64,000 nucleotides of DNA. Source: Schaalia sp. HMT-172. Its GTDB lineage: Bacteria > Actinomycetota > Actinomycetes > Actinomycetales > Actinomycetaceae. This document shows positions 8,011 to 16,377 of the stretch, one piece after another. A program made the translations under genes and the position numbers. Position 1 is the first letter of the stretch. Each line of letters starts with the position of its first letter. The notes below the pieces were generated by a model. The model was not told where the DNA came from. It searched no databases and was given only the letters and a program-made list of their open reading frames with translations. The stretch covers positions 62,001 to 126,000 of the forward strand of contig NZ_CP130058.1 of NCBI RefSeq assembly GCF_030644365.1, read 5' to 3'.

Positions 8011-8874
8011 ATGACGACCCCCACTGACCCCGCGCGTTACGCGGGCGCCGACCTGCGCCTGGCCGCCGTCGACATGGACGGCACGCTCCTGGACGATGAC
8101 AAGAACTTCCCGCCCGGCATGGACGAGCTGCTCGACCAGATGGATGCGCGCGGCGTCACCTTCGCGCCCGCGTCCGGCCGCCAGGTGTGGACCCTCATCG
8201 ACATGTTCCCCGGGCGCCTGGGCATGACCGTCATCGGCGAGAACGGCGGCATCGTCATGCGTGACGGCGTCGAGGTCTCCTCCCACCCCGTCGACACCCC
8301 CACCGTGCGCGAGGTCATCCGCCTCGTGCGGGAAGCTACCTCGGGTTCGGACGGGATCGACGGCGGCCTGGTCATGTGCGGCAAGCAATTCGCCTACGTC
8401 GAGCGCACCGACGACCGCTTCGTCGACGGCGTCATGCCCTACTACCACCGCACCAAGCGCGTGGATGACCAGATCGCCATCATCGACGCGATCGAGGCCG
8501 GCGAGATCGACGACGCGATCGTCAAGCTCGCCGTGTACGTCATTGGGCCGGTCCAGGCGCTCGCGGAGGCCACCCTGGCCAACTTCGCTGACACGCACCA
8601 ATACGCGATTTCCGGCGCGAATTGGGCGGACCTGCAGATTCGCGGCGTCGACAAGGGCAGCGCCGTGCGTGACCTGCAGCGCTTCCTCGGGGTGGATCGT
8701 TCCCAGACCGCCGTCTTCGGCGACGCGGGAAACGACCTGTCGATGATGAGCGAGGGGGACCTGTCCTTCGCGATGGCTAACGCGTCGCGGGACGTCGTCG
8801 AGGCTGCACGTTTCGTGGCGCCCTCGAACAACGAGGCCGGGGTCGCCCAGGTGCTGCGCGCTCTCCTCGGGTGA
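8011..8874 (+). CDS. Cof-type HAD hydrolase
   Basis: A 287-residue haloacid-dehalogenase phosphatase of the Cof/YidA type. Motif I is DMDGTLLDDD (about residue 22), motif II lies in PASGRQ, motif III is the Lys of DKGSAV and motif IV is GDAGNDLSMM. A cap domain sits between motifs II and III, as in sugar-phosphate phosphatases. The ATG at 8011 is six bases after CACAAT, so it may be leaderless, although GGAGG also lies immediately before it. The final 24 bases and about 48 bases beyond have been copied twice downstream, each time in front of or into a small membrane-protein gene. Confidence 0.9.
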   Translation: MTTPTDPARYAGADLRLAAVDMDGTLLDDDKNFPPGMDELLDQMDARGVTFAPASGRQVWTLIDMFPGRLGMTVIGENGGIVMRDGVEVSSHPVDTPTVREVIRLVREATSGSDGIDGGLVMCGKQFAYVERTDDRFVDGVMPYYHRTKRVDDQIAIIDAIEAGEIDDAIVKLAVYVIGPVQALAEATLANFADTHQYAISGANWADLQIRGVDKGSAVRDLQRFLGVDRSQTAVFGDAGNDLSMMSEGDLSFAMANASRDVVEAARFVAPSNNEAGVAQVLRALLG

Positions 8875-8922
8875 GTGTCCGTTGCGCGGCTAGGAACGTA
8901 CCGTTAATCTCAATTCTTGAAA
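8851..8922 (+). repeat. Parent copy of HAD-tail/leader repeat
   Basis: These 72 bases hold the last codons and stop of the HAD gene and the start of the leader before the membrane-protein cluster. Closely similar blocks begin at 10509 and 12146. This copy is still joined to its full gene, which identifies it as the source. Confidence 0.88.
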
Positions 8923-8998
8923 GACTTTTCGGTACGGGGGATGTGTGGGTTCTTCACAGTCTCGTTGCCGCATGTCGGTGCAATAAAGGAGGAACCTA

Positions 8999-9544
8999 AT
9001 GAGCACCCCTTATCCCCAGCAGCCTGCGGGGCAGCCCGCAGTTCCCGTGCAGCCCGCAGTTCCCGTGCAGCCCGCGCAGCCTGTGCAGCTCGCGCCGCAA
9101 GGGTCGCCGCAGGTTGTGCCCCAGGCGGGAGTACCCGCGCAGCCCGCGGGGCAGGGGTATTCGACGGCACCTCAGGGATTTGCGCCGGGCTATGCGCCCG
9201 TGCCTCAGGGGCCTGTGAAAGTGCGGGTTAACTGCGTCTCCCTCGTCTTTGGAATTTGTGTATGGGTGTTCATCGCGCTGTTAGTGCTGGACGCGTGGAG
9301 ATTGATGCACTCGCCGGATGTGTCCGCGAGCGGGGCGGCTATTGTCGGCTTCTATCCTCTTTTTGTGCTGGGCTTCTGCGGTCCGTTGAACCTCGTCGGT
9401 GCCATCGTGGCGTCCTCAAGGGCGAAGGAGAAGCCGGCGAAATGGAAGCTCAACAGGCTGGGAATGATCCTCAACCTGAGCCCGTACGTCATCTTTTTCG
9501 TCATCATGTTCGTCGGCATGATTGTGGAGGCGTTTTTGTCGTAG
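8999..9544 (+). CDS. Proline/glutamine-rich membrane protein (family 1)
   Basis: 181 residues. The first 70 are rich in Pro, Gln, Val and Ala with repeated PAVPVQPA units and likely face the cytoplasm unfolded. Three hydrophobic segments follow (from VNCVSLVFGICVWVF, IVGFYPLFVLGFC and LSPYVIFFVIMFVG). The ATG has a perfect AGGAGG site upstream. The membrane part shares the layout and the NRLGMILNLSPYVI block with the copies at 10603, 11308 and 12240. Function unknown; similar proteins in actinobacteria are annotated only as hypothetical or DUF4190-like. Confidence 0.8.
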   Translation: MSTPYPQQPAGQPAVPVQPAVPVQPAQPVQLAPQGSPQVVPQAGVPAQPAGQGYSTAPQGFAPGYAPVPQGPVKVRVNCVSLVFGICVWVFIALLVLDAWRLMHSPDVSASGAAIVGFYPLFVLGFCGPLNLVGAIVASSRAKEKPAKWKLNRLGMILNLSPYVIFFVIMFVGMIVEAFLS

Positions 9545-9622
9545 GTCGTTGGCGCACGCCCAATGATGGCGTGTGCTTGTTCTTGACCAGGCCGCCGCTG
9601 CGATCACTGGGGGGAGAATGCT

Positions 9623-10426
9623 ATGAACGACTGCAGCGTTCCCGCAGGTGGACCTCGTGAACGCATGTCGCGACGGATGTGCGGGCTGTCCCTGTTCTGC
9701 GTATTCGCGGGACTTGCGGTCATGATCGGTGGCTTTATCGTCCGATCAGCCTCGGTTGTTGACGAGATGAGCGCCAGCGCGAACCTCGTCATTCCCGGCG
9801 ACTCTGCAGTGATGAGCGACGGCGAGTTTATCCGTTCCCTCCTGCCCGTCGTCGGTGCGTCTAGGATCGTTCACCTCGTCGGTGTTATCGCCGGGTTAGT
9901 GGGGCGAGCGCGAGCCGAGGGGCGCAGGGAGCTCGGGCGCTGCGCGTTGGGAGTGGGTGCGAATGCCTTCTTCCTTGCCTGTGCCTGTATTATTCCCGCG
10001 GTGGGTATTGTTGGCGATCCGGGCGCTCTCGTCCCCCTCCTCGTCGTGTGCGGCGTTGCGGTCCTGGCTGCGTGTGGCTCCCTGTTCGAGCGTCTCTTTC
10101 ACAGCGTGGGCGCGAAGTCGGTGGGTGCGGGGCTCGCGGGCATACTGGCGATGGTCGGGGCGCTGATTGTTGGCCTGTTCGCGATGCTTCACGACCTCGC
10201 GATGGCGCTGGGGGATCCGTTCTTGCCCACGCTGATCGTCGTGGCCGTCTGCTTCTACATGTCCGTCCCGGCGGGCCTTGTCCAACTTGCGGGCTTGATC
10301 ATGGGAATACGAGCGCGTCGGCGCGCTGACAGCGAGGCTGAGCGGGCACTCGCCACGTGGGGAATAGTCCTGAATGTGCCCCTGTGCTGGTGCGTTCTTT
10401 TCCTCCCCCTGCTGGTTCTCATCTGA
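9623..10426 (+). CDS. Hypothetical polytopic membrane protein
   Basis: 267 residues with about six hydrophobic segments. It lacks the proline-rich head of its neighbours but ends in the same style (ALATWGIVLNVPLCWCVLFL), so it is probably a distant, longer member of the same family. The ATG follows GGGGAGA by seven bases. A highly basic stretch (IRARRRADSEAER) precedes the last segment. No family recognised. Confidence 0.75.
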   Translation: MNDCSVPAGGPRERMSRRMCGLSLFCVFAGLAVMIGGFIVRSASVVDEMSASANLVIPGDSAVMSDGEFIRSLLPVVGASRIVHLVGVIAGLVGRARAEGRRELGRCALGVGANAFFLACACIIPAVGIVGDPGALVPLLVVCGVAVLAACGSLFERLFHSVGAKSVGAGLAGILAMVGALIVGLFAMLHDLAMALGDPFLPTLIVVAVCFYMSVPAGLVQLAGLIMGIRARRRADSEAERALATWGIVLNVPLCWCVLFLPLLVLI

Positions 10427-10508
10427 ACCTGCTCGGCGCTTTGCTGGCGATGGTCGAGGTGTCGCCTTTTCGTTGCGATGGCGAGGCTTCTGTCGCCTGA
10501 CTGCCCGG

Positions 10509-10751
10509 GTGCTGCGCGCTCTCCTCGGGTGAGTGTCCGTTGCGCGGGTAGGAACTTACCGTTAATCTCAATTCTTGAAATATCGGTTGGATGGAGGACA
10601 CCGTGAGCATGCCCGGATACACGCAATATGGAGGCAGGCCGACCCAGGCGGGCCCCGTGCAGCCGAGCATAGCGCCATATCCGGGGCTTCAGCCGGGAGT
10701 GCCCGCCTACCCGGGTATGCAGCAGGTGCCCCCTCAGCCCGCCGTTTCCGC
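10509..10751 (+). repeat. Duplicated HAD tail, leader and 5' gene end (copy 2)
   Basis: The first 72 bases repeat 8851-8922; the rest continues into the 5' end of the next gene. It is nearly identical to 12146-12388 over all 243 bases, so copies 2 and 3 arose from each other after copy 2 formed. The HAD-derived part here is an orphan fragment. Confidence 0.88.
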
Positions 10752-11187
10752 AGTTCCTGGAGCGCCCGCGGGGCAGCCCGTGCAGCCCGCGCCGCAGGGG
10801 TATTCGGCGGTGCCCCAGGGGATTGCTCCGGGCTATGCACCAGTGCCTCAAGGGCCCGTGGTTCAGAAGGTGAATTGGCCGTCGATCATCCTGGGTATTA
10901 TCGGGTGGACCCTCATCGGCCTGACGCTGCTGGCCATGTGGATGGCCCTGCGAGCTAGCGCGTCCGATCCTGACCCGAGTGGCAAAGATATAATCGGTTT
11001 CTTTCCGCTCTTCGCCCTGGTAATCATTGGCCCGGTGAACCTCGCCGGTGGCATTGCCGGGATCATGGGGGCCGTCGGAAAGCCCAAGACGCTCAAGCTC
11101 AACTGGTTGGGAATCCTCCTCAATGCGAGCCCGTACGTCATTTTCACAGTCCTCCCGTTCTTGCTGGCGATACTCTTTGGCCGCTGA
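10603..11187 (+). CDS. Proline/glutamine-rich membrane protein (family 1)
   Basis: 194 residues. A Pro/Gln/Tyr/Gly-rich head of about 85 residues is followed by three hydrophobic segments, with the shared LNWLGILLNASPYVIF block before the last. The start is set at GTG 10603 because GGAGG lies five bases upstream; the in-frame ATG at 10591 has no ribosome site. The 5' end is nearly identical to that of the gene at 12240, while the membrane parts have diverged, so the heads were copied or exchanged recently. Confidence 0.8.
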   Translation: MSMPGYTQYGGRPTQAGPVQPSIAPYPGLQPGVPAYPGMQQVPPQPAVSAVPGAPAGQPVQPAPQGYSAVPQGIAPGYAPVPQGPVVQKVNWPSIILGIIGWTLIGLTLLAMWMALRASASDPDPSGKDIIGFFPLFALVIIGPVNLAGGIAGIMGAVGKPKTLKLNWLGILLNASPYVIFTVLPFLLAILFGR

Positions 11188-11307
11188 GCCGTGGGGCAGC
11201 TCACGTGTCCAACAATGTTTGTGGGTGCATGCCCACCGTCGGCCCGCTCGCAAGGGCGTGCGGCTGTGCTGGTATTACCGCGATGATCAACTCATGAAGG
11301 AGCGATT

Positions 11308-11823
11308 GTGACAATGTCGGATTCTCGCGCCCCGAACTCACACACCTATCGGAGCGGAGGAAATCAGGGCGGGATACCCACGGCTCCCTACGCGCCCGGG
11401 CAGGCTGCGCCGCAGGGAGCCAACCCGTACCAGGCTGCTGGCCCCTACCAGGGGTATCCGCAGTCCTGCCCGGTCGGCCCCCAGGTGCAGATGCCCCCGC
11501 GGGTCAACTGGGTGTCCATTGCTTGCGGGGCGGCGGTGTGGGCACTGCACCTGATAACCTATCTGGGGCTTTGGCTGCTGACCAGCACGGAATTTGGGAA
11601 GACCCATCACTCAGTCTTAGGTTTCGTCGGCCTTATTCCGCAGATAACAGGTTCGGTCATGCTCCCCCTCAACATGACTGGCCTGGTCATCGGGATCAGG
11701 AGGCTCTCGGATCGGTCGAGGAAGTGGCGGTTGAATTGGTTGGGGATCGTCCTCAACGTGAGTCCATATATCTATTTCGCAATCTGTTTTATCCTCTGGG
11801 TGATGAACGGCAGCACGCACTAG
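11308..11823 (+). CDS. Proline/glutamine-rich membrane protein (family 1)
   Basis: 171 residues. The head is rich in Pro, Gln, Gly and Tyr (about 60 residues), followed by three hydrophobic segments and the family block RLNWLGIVLNVSPYIYF. GTG at 11308 follows AAGGAG by five bases; the ATG at 11314 would be eleven bases away. It lies between two duplicated blocks and is immediately followed by the broken copy at 11846. Function unknown. Confidence 0.78.
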   Translation: MTMSDSRAPNSHTYRSGGNQGGIPTAPYAPGQAAPQGANPYQAAGPYQGYPQSCPVGPQVQMPPRVNWVSIACGAAVWALHLITYLGLWLLTSTEFGKTHHSVLGFVGLIPQITGSVMLPLNMTGLVIGIRRLSDRSRKWRLNWLGIVLNVSPYIYFAICFILWVMNGSTH

Positions 11824-11845
11824 ACATAAGGGCAAGGAGCAGTGA

Positions 11846-12169
11846 ATGACTGTGCCGATCAACAATCCTCAGCCGGACAGCTACGGGGATAGTGTGCCGT
11901 ATCAGGGGAGTATGCCCTACCAGAGTGGCGGACTCTATCCGGGTGATGGGTTCTACCAGGGTGGTGTCCCCTACCAGAATGGCGGGTTCTACTAGGGTGG
12001 CGGACCCTATCTGGGATACCCTCAGACCTATGTCGCCCAACCCCAGGTGAGCTTCCCTACGCGGGTCGATCGGATCAGCATCTCCTGTGGAATCGCAGGG
12101 CGGGTCATCATTGTTCTGGCTCTCCTGGCCCATGGGGCACCCCAGGTGCTGCGCGCTCTCCTCGGGTGA
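11846..12169 (+). pseudogene. Broken family-1 membrane-protein gene fused to HAD tail
   Basis: The ATG at 11846 (AAGGAG upstream) opens a Tyr/Gln/Gly-rich head like its neighbours. A TAG at 11993-11995 interrupts it at codon 50, where neighbouring repeats have CAG. Past the stop the same frame continues through the head and into the beginning of the first membrane segment (GIAGRVIIVLALLA), then runs straight into the copied HAD tail (QVLRALLG) and ends at its TGA, 12167-12169. So it carries both a nonsense change and a truncation exactly at the duplication junction. Confidence 0.82.
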
Positions 12170-12388
12170 GTGTCCGTTGCGCGGGTAGGAACTTACCGTT
12201 AATCTCAATTCTTGAAATATCGGTTGGATGGAGGACACCGTGAGCATGCCCGGATACACGCAATATGGAGGCAGGCCGACCCAGGCGGGCCCCGCGCAGC
12301 CGAGCGTAGCGCCATATCCGGGGCTTCAGCCGGGAGTGCCCGCCTACCCGGGTATGCAGCAGGTGCCCCCTCAGCCCGCCGTTTCCGC
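12146..12388 (+). repeat. Duplicated HAD tail, leader and 5' gene end (copy 3)
   Basis: This block is nearly identical to 10509-10751. Its left edge cuts the pseudogene at 11846; its right edge lies inside the gene at 12240. The repeat brought a leader, ribosome site and N-terminal coding region as one unit. Confidence 0.88.
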
Positions 12389-12716
12389 CGAGAAACGAGG
12401 CGGAAAAATGGCGAGCTGGATCTCCCTGGCCTGCGGAATCATCGGACTGGTCATCATCGGCGCGACAGTGTTCGCCATGTGGGAGGCTCTCCACTCGGAA
12501 TCGATGATGGCCGATGCGAGCGGGGCGGACATCATCGGATTTTTCCCGCTCTTCGCGTTTATCTTCATGGGCCCCGTGAATACGGCCGGATTCGTGACTG
12601 GGATTATGGGTGTTGCACTCACCCCGAAGGCAAAGACAGTCGTCGGATGGCTGGGTCTTCTTCTCAATGCAGCCCCCTACGTGGCGTTCTTTGCCAGTAT
12701 ATGGTTTCTCCACTAG
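12240..12716 (+). CDS. Proline/glutamine-rich membrane protein (family 1), chimeric
   Basis: 158 residues. The first 49 codons are nearly identical in DNA to the gene at 10603, then the sequence switches at 12388 to EKRGGKMASWISLACG and three hydrophobic segments of its own. The head is shorter than in the paralogue. The GTG at 12240 has GGAGG five bases upstream. It looks like a membrane module that received a new promoter, ribosome site and N-terminus by duplication. Confidence 0.8.
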   Translation: MSMPGYTQYGGRPTQAGPAQPSVAPYPGLQPGVPAYPGMQQVPPQPAVSAEKRGGKMASWISLACGIIGLVIIGATVFAMWEALHSESMMADASGADIIGFFPLFAFIFMGPVNTAGFVTGIMGVALTPKAKTVVGWLGLLLNAAPYVAFFASIWFLH

Positions 12717-12755
12717 CCGATGAGCGTGCGTGAGTAACGAACAAAGGATCAGCGA

Positions 12756-13421
12756 ATGAGCGTACCGACCAACAACCCGCAGCTAAGCGGCTACCCGGGA
12801 GTGCTCAACCCGCAGGGGGCCAGCGCCTACCAGGGGGCCACGCCCTATCAGGGGAGCGCGCAGCAGGGCGCCGCACCCTACCAGGGGGCCACGCCATACC
12901 AGGGGAGCGCGCAGCAGGGCGCCGCACCCTACCAGGGGGCCACGCCATACCAGGGGAGCGCGCAGCAGGGCGCCGCACCCTACCCGGGTGGTGCTCCCCA
13001 GTCGTACCCGGGTGGCGTTCCCCAGTCGTACCCGGGTAGTGCTCCCCAGCCCTACGGCGGGGCGCAGACGCAGGCGAGCACGAAGAAGATCCCGACCGCT
13101 TTTATCCTCGGTATCGCGGTCTGGGTAGCAATCTTCCTGATCATCGGCGTGACGGCGCTGATGATATGGAGTTCGGCCGACGAGAGTGCTTCGGAGCGGT
13201 CCGGGATCGCCGTTATTCCGATGTTTGGATTCCTGGTCGTCGTCCCGCCCCTCGTCCTCTTCGGCCTGATCGCCGGCGGATCGGCGAATAAACGGCTCAT
13301 GACGCGCAAGCAGCTCATCATGAACAGGATCGGCATCGGCTTGAGCGTCGCGCCGTTCGTCGCCTTCTTCCTGCTCTACGCCGTCATCATGATCGCGACG
13401 ATGGTCGAGAGGGGCCACTAG
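12756..13421 (+). CDS. Repeat-rich membrane protein (family 1)
   Basis: 221 residues. The head holds three near-perfect 17-residue repeats (units like PYQGATPYQGSAQQGAA) and then shorter PGGxPQSY units. Three hydrophobic segments follow (from AFILGIAVWVAIFLIIG, GIAVIPMFGFLVVVPP and GLSVAPFVAFFLLYAV). ATG at 12756 follows AAAGGA. Three bases separate its stop from the next ATG. Head length is probably variable because the repeats are exact in DNA. Confidence 0.8.
   Translation: MSVPTNNPQLSGYPGVLNPQGASAYQGATPYQGSAQQGAAPYQGATPYQGSAQQGAAPYQGATPYQGSAQQGAAPYPGGAPQSYPGGVPQSYPGSAPQPYGGAQTQASTKKIPTAFILGIAVWVAIFLIIGVTALMIWSSADESASERSGIAVIPMFGFLVVVPPLVLFGLIAGGSANKRLMTRKQLIMNRIGIGLSVAPFVAFFLLYAVIMIATMVERGH
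12828..12980 (+). repeat. Three tandem 51-bp units in a coding region
   Basis: Units start at 12828, 12879 and 12930 and encode 17 residues each, so copy changes keep the frame. The second and third units are almost identical. Confidence 0.9.
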
Positions 13422-13424
13422 CCC

Positions 13425-13910
13425 ATGAATCAGCGTCAGCCCTACCCTGCCGCGGTGTCGGCGTCGCCCCCATCGCCCGCGTCGCCCGCGGGCCCCGCGC
13501 CGCAGGGCCCCGAGGCCCGCGCTGCCGCCCATGCCGAGCAGCGCCAGGGCCTCCACGGAAAATATTCCGTGCGCTTCGGCATCGGCGGATGGGTGTTCTT
13601 TACCCTCCAGGTGGTCCTTGCCCTGGTGCTGATCACCACGGGGGTGTTCCAGGACTATCCGAATGTGACGTGGCCGCTCATCTTCTTTTTCATCTTCCTC
13701 TACGGATCGGCCGTTCAAGCACCCATGAACATCACCGGCCTCGTCGTCGCGCTGGTGGGGCTACGCAAGCGCTACGCACGTCAGCAGCGGTCACGCTGCG
13801 TGTGGGGAATCATCCTCAACGTAACCCCTTTCCTGGTCGCCGTCGCCATCGTGATCATCGGCGAGATAATGCGCCAGCCGGCGGGTTCTATCCCTCTGCC
13901 CAGCAACTGA
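13425..13910 (+). CDS. Proline-rich membrane protein (family 1)
   Basis: 161 residues. A Pro/Ala-rich head of about 45 residues precedes three hydrophobic segments, the last after the family-type block RCVWGIILNVTPFLVAV. It starts three bases after the preceding stop and is probably translated from the same mRNA. It is the last gene of the cluster, followed by a strong hairpin at 14028-14064. Function unknown. Confidence 0.78.
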   Translation: MNQRQPYPAAVSASPPSPASPAGPAPQGPEARAAAHAEQRQGLHGKYSVRFGIGGWVFFTLQVVLALVLITTGVFQDYPNVTWPLIFFFIFLYGSAVQAPMNITGLVVALVGLRKRYARQQRSRCVWGIILNVTPFLVAVAIVIIGEIMRQPAGSIPLPSN

Positions 13911-14027
13911 GGCCGTCACCTACGCCCCCGAGCTGTGACCGCACCACCCACGCCCCGCGCCGCCCCGGCGAGAACGTAAGCGGCCGCGCCGGGGAGCACC
14001 GCTGGCAACACAAACACAAACAGCAAC

Positions 14028-14064
14028 GGGTGGGGCCGCGACGCAATGCGTCGCGGCCCCACCC
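14028..14064. terminator. Bidirectional terminator hairpin
   Basis: A perfect 17-bp stem (GGGTGGGGCCGCGACGC and its complement) around AAT, placed between the plus-strand cluster ending at 13910 and the minus-strand gene ending at 14082. Confidence 0.85.
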
Positions 14065-14081
14065 GCACAAGTGACGAAGAC

Positions 14082-14678
14082 TCAGCCCTCGAAGGTGGCC
14101 TTCTCAGCTTCGGTGTCCGGCACGAAGGAATCCGTGTCCAGATCGGCCCAGTACTCCTCGGCCCACGGATCCTCGATCGGCTGCGAACGCTTCCACAGGA
14201 TGTAGCCAGCGCCGGCGACCGCGCCGACCAGGGCCGTCAGACCGAAGGCGCGCAGCACGCGGCACTTGCGGCGCTTGGGCGTCGGCGTCGCCAGGGCAGC
14301 AGCCGAGGCCTCGGAGGCGCGGCGAGCGCGATCCGACAGGGAACCGCGGGCAGTGAGGGCGGCGCTCGCCTCGTTCACGGCGCGGGAAGCGCGCGGCAGG
14401 TAGTCGTCCACCAGGTGTCCGCGGGCGTTCTCGATCGCGGGGCCGGCGTGCGCGGCGGCGGCCTGCGCGCGGGCGGCGGCGTTCTCGATGGCGGGGGTCG
14501 CGTGCTCAATCGCGTTCGTCAGGACGGCCTGCGCGCGGGGCGCAGCCCAATCAACGCCCTGGTTCGCCAGATCGGCGGCCCGGACGGCAACCTTCCCGGC
14601 GTACACAGCGGCGGCGTCGCGAAGCTGCTCAGAGGTAGCGCGCAGCTTTTCTGCATCGAAAGAAGGCGAAGTAGCCAT
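14082..14678 (-). CDS. DUF5324-like membrane-anchored helical protein
   Basis: 198 residues. A long Ala-rich helical N-terminal region (about 130 residues, many AAARAQAAAAH-like runs) leads to a Lys/Arg-rich stretch, one membrane segment (AFGLTALVGAVAGAGYILW) and an acidic tail with DPWAEEYWADLD. This order matches DUF5324-type proteins that streptomycetes carry beside the same cyclophilin-rhomboid-crgA block. ATG at 14678 follows GGAG by five bases and is preferred to an upstream in-frame ATG at 14699. It diverges from ppiA. Role unknown; the setting suggests the cell envelope or division. Confidence 0.72.
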   Translation of the reverse strand: MATSPSFDAEKLRATSEQLRDAAAVYAGKVAVRAADLANQGVDWAAPRAQAVLTNAIEHATPAIENAAARAQAAAAHAGPAIENARGHLVDDYLPRASRAVNEASAALTARGSLSDRARRASEASAAALATPTPKRRKCRVLRAFGLTALVGAVAGAGYILWKRSQPIEDPWAEEYWADLDTDSFVPDTEAEKATFEG

Positions 14679-14828
14679 GATGTCTCCGATTCTGTCCACA
14701 TTAACTGGGGCGCGGCCGCGCCACTCACTCCTATTGTGCTACATCCGCTTGTGATGTGCAGCCCACCCACCAGGGCGACCCGTGTGACGGACAGGAAACA
14801 CCCAGGAAAAGATGTCACCATTAACCCC

Positions 14829-15350
14829 ATGAAAGCTATTCTGCACACCACCGCCGGCGACATCACCGTCGAACTGTTCCCCAACCACGCCCCCAACACG
14901 GTTCACAACTTCGTGACCCTGGCCAAAGGCGAGCGCGAATGGGTCGACCCGAAGACCGGCCAGAAGACCTCCCGTCCCCTCTACGACGGCACCATCTTCC
15001 ACCGCGTCATCCCCGGCTTCATGATCCAGGGCGGCGACCCCCTCGGCACCGGCACGGGCGGCCCCGGCTACCAGTTCAACGACGAGATTCACCCCGAACT
15101 GACCTTCAACGACCCCTACCTGCTCGCCATGGCCAACGCCGGCAAGCGCATGGGCAAGGGCACCAACGGCTCGCAGTTCTTCATCACCGTGGCCCCCACC
15201 CCGTGGCTGCTCGGCAACCACACAATCTTCGGTAAGGTCACCGACGAGGAGTCCAAGCGCGTCGTCGACGCCATCGTCAACACCCCCACGGGCGCCAACG
15301 ACCGCCCCGTCACGGATCAGGTCATCAACTCGATCGAGATCGTCGACTGA
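14829..15350 (+). CDS. ppiA: Peptidyl-prolyl cis-trans isomerase (cyclophilin)
   Basis: A 173-residue cytoplasmic cyclophilin-type isomerase that speeds proline isomerisation during folding. It shows the active-site FHRVIPGFMIQGGDP block, MANAGxxxxGTNGSQFFIT and the W in PTPWLLGNHTIFG. The ATG at 14829 gives the usual cyclophilin N-terminus (MKAILHTTAGDITVELF); AGGAAAAG lies upstream but rather far. Its place between the DUF5324-like gene and rhomboid is typical for actinobacteria. Transcription probably ends at the paired 12-mer hairpin, 15369-15432. Confidence 0.95.
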   Translation: MKAILHTTAGDITVELFPNHAPNTVHNFVTLAKGEREWVDPKTGQKTSRPLYDGTIFHRVIPGFMIQGGDPLGTGTGGPGYQFNDEIHPELTFNDPYLLAMANAGKRMGKGTNGSQFFITVAPTPWLLGNHTIFGKVTDEESKRVVDAIVNTPTGANDRPVTDQVINSIEIVD

Positions 15351-15368
15351 CCTTTTCTTCTCTTTTTC

Positions 15369-15432
15369 GACGAGGCCGGGGCTACCCCCGCTGCTCAGTG
15401 CAGTTGGCGGGGTGGGCGACCCCGGCCTCGTC
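15369..15432. terminator. Large hairpin built from two copies of the 12-mer
   Basis: ACGAGGCCGGGG at 15370-15381 pairs with CCCCGGCCTCGT at 15420-15431. Inside the loop a second smaller stem (CGCTGC with GCAG) can form. It lies between ppiA and the rhomboid gene. Confidence 0.65.
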
Positions 15433-15458
15433 CCTTACCCACTCCTGAAAGGGACCCT

Positions 15459-16337
15459 ATGAGCATGCCGAGCTACGGCCAGCGCTCCGACCCGCGCGCC
15501 GCCCCCGACTGCCCGCGCCACCCGGGCGTGCGCAGCGTGGACTACTGCAAGCGCTGCAACCGGCCCATGTGCGTGGACTGTGCGATCCCCACCGAGGTCC
15601 GCTCCATCTGCGTGGACTGTACGTCCTCCAAGAAGCGGTGGATGGGTTCCGCGTCGCGCGCGGTCGCGGCCGGCGCGCCGGTCGTCACCTACGCGATGAT
15701 CGCGATCTGCGTCCTCATGTACGCGGTGACCTCCTTCGCGCCCTCGACGAAGCTTGACCTGGCGCTCGTGCCCGCGACCCTCATGTCGCGCCCGTGGACG
15801 ATCCTCACTGGCGCGTTCCTGCACGGCGGCATCATGCACATCCTGTTCAACATGCTCTCCCTGTACTGGGTGGGGCGGGTGATCGAACCGGTCCTGGGTC
15901 GGTGGCGCTTCCTCACGCTCTACCTGGTGAGCGCGCTGGGAGGCTCCGCCTTCATCATCGCGTGGTGCCTCATCCAGCCCTCCGAGATCTTCGTGAGCAC
16001 GGTCGGCGCGTCGGGCGCCGTCTTCGGCCTGTTCGGCGCCGTGTTCGTCCTCCAGCGCCTGGGCGGGTCAGACACGACCGCGATCCTGACGCTGCTCGGC
16101 ATCAACCTCGTCTACGGCTTCATGGTCAGCGGCATCTCCTGGCAGGGGCACATCGGCGGGGCGATCGCCGGCGTGGGCGCCACGTGGGTCCTCGTGCGCA
16201 TGGCCCGCCCGCGCGCAGGCGTCACGCAGGTGTACCAGAATCGGCGTGAAACGGTCGTCGCGCTCGGCATGATTGTCGGCATGATCGTGATTAACGCGCT
16301 GGCCTTCCGCGTCCTCGTTGAGGTCTACGGGGCGTGA
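15459..16337 (+). CDS. Rhomboid-family intramembrane serine protease
   Basis: 292 residues. The N-terminal 55 residues carry four Cys/His pairs (CPRHPG, YCKRCNRPMCVDCA, ICVDCT) in a B-box-like zinc finger common in actinobacterial rhomboids. Six or more membrane segments follow. The catalytic Ser is in GASGAVFGLFG and the catalytic His in GHIGGAIAG; the LHGGIMHILFNM motif is also present. It cleaves membrane-protein substrates within the bilayer; the substrate is unknown. AAAGGG precedes the ATG. Confidence 0.93.
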   Translation: MSMPSYGQRSDPRAAPDCPRHPGVRSVDYCKRCNRPMCVDCAIPTEVRSICVDCTSSKKRWMGSASRAVAAGAPVVTYAMIAICVLMYAVTSFAPSTKLDLALVPATLMSRPWTILTGAFLHGGIMHILFNMLSLYWVGRVIEPVLGRWRFLTLYLVSALGGSAFIIAWCLIQPSEIFVSTVGASGAVFGLFGAVFVLQRLGGSDTTAILTLLGINLVYGFMVSGISWQGHIGGAIAGVGATWVLVRMARPRAGVTQVYQNRRETVVALGMIVGMIVINALAFRVLVEVYGA

Positions 16338-16377
16338 TCGGAGAGCCGTTGCCTCCGCGGGGCATCGGCGAGTTGTC

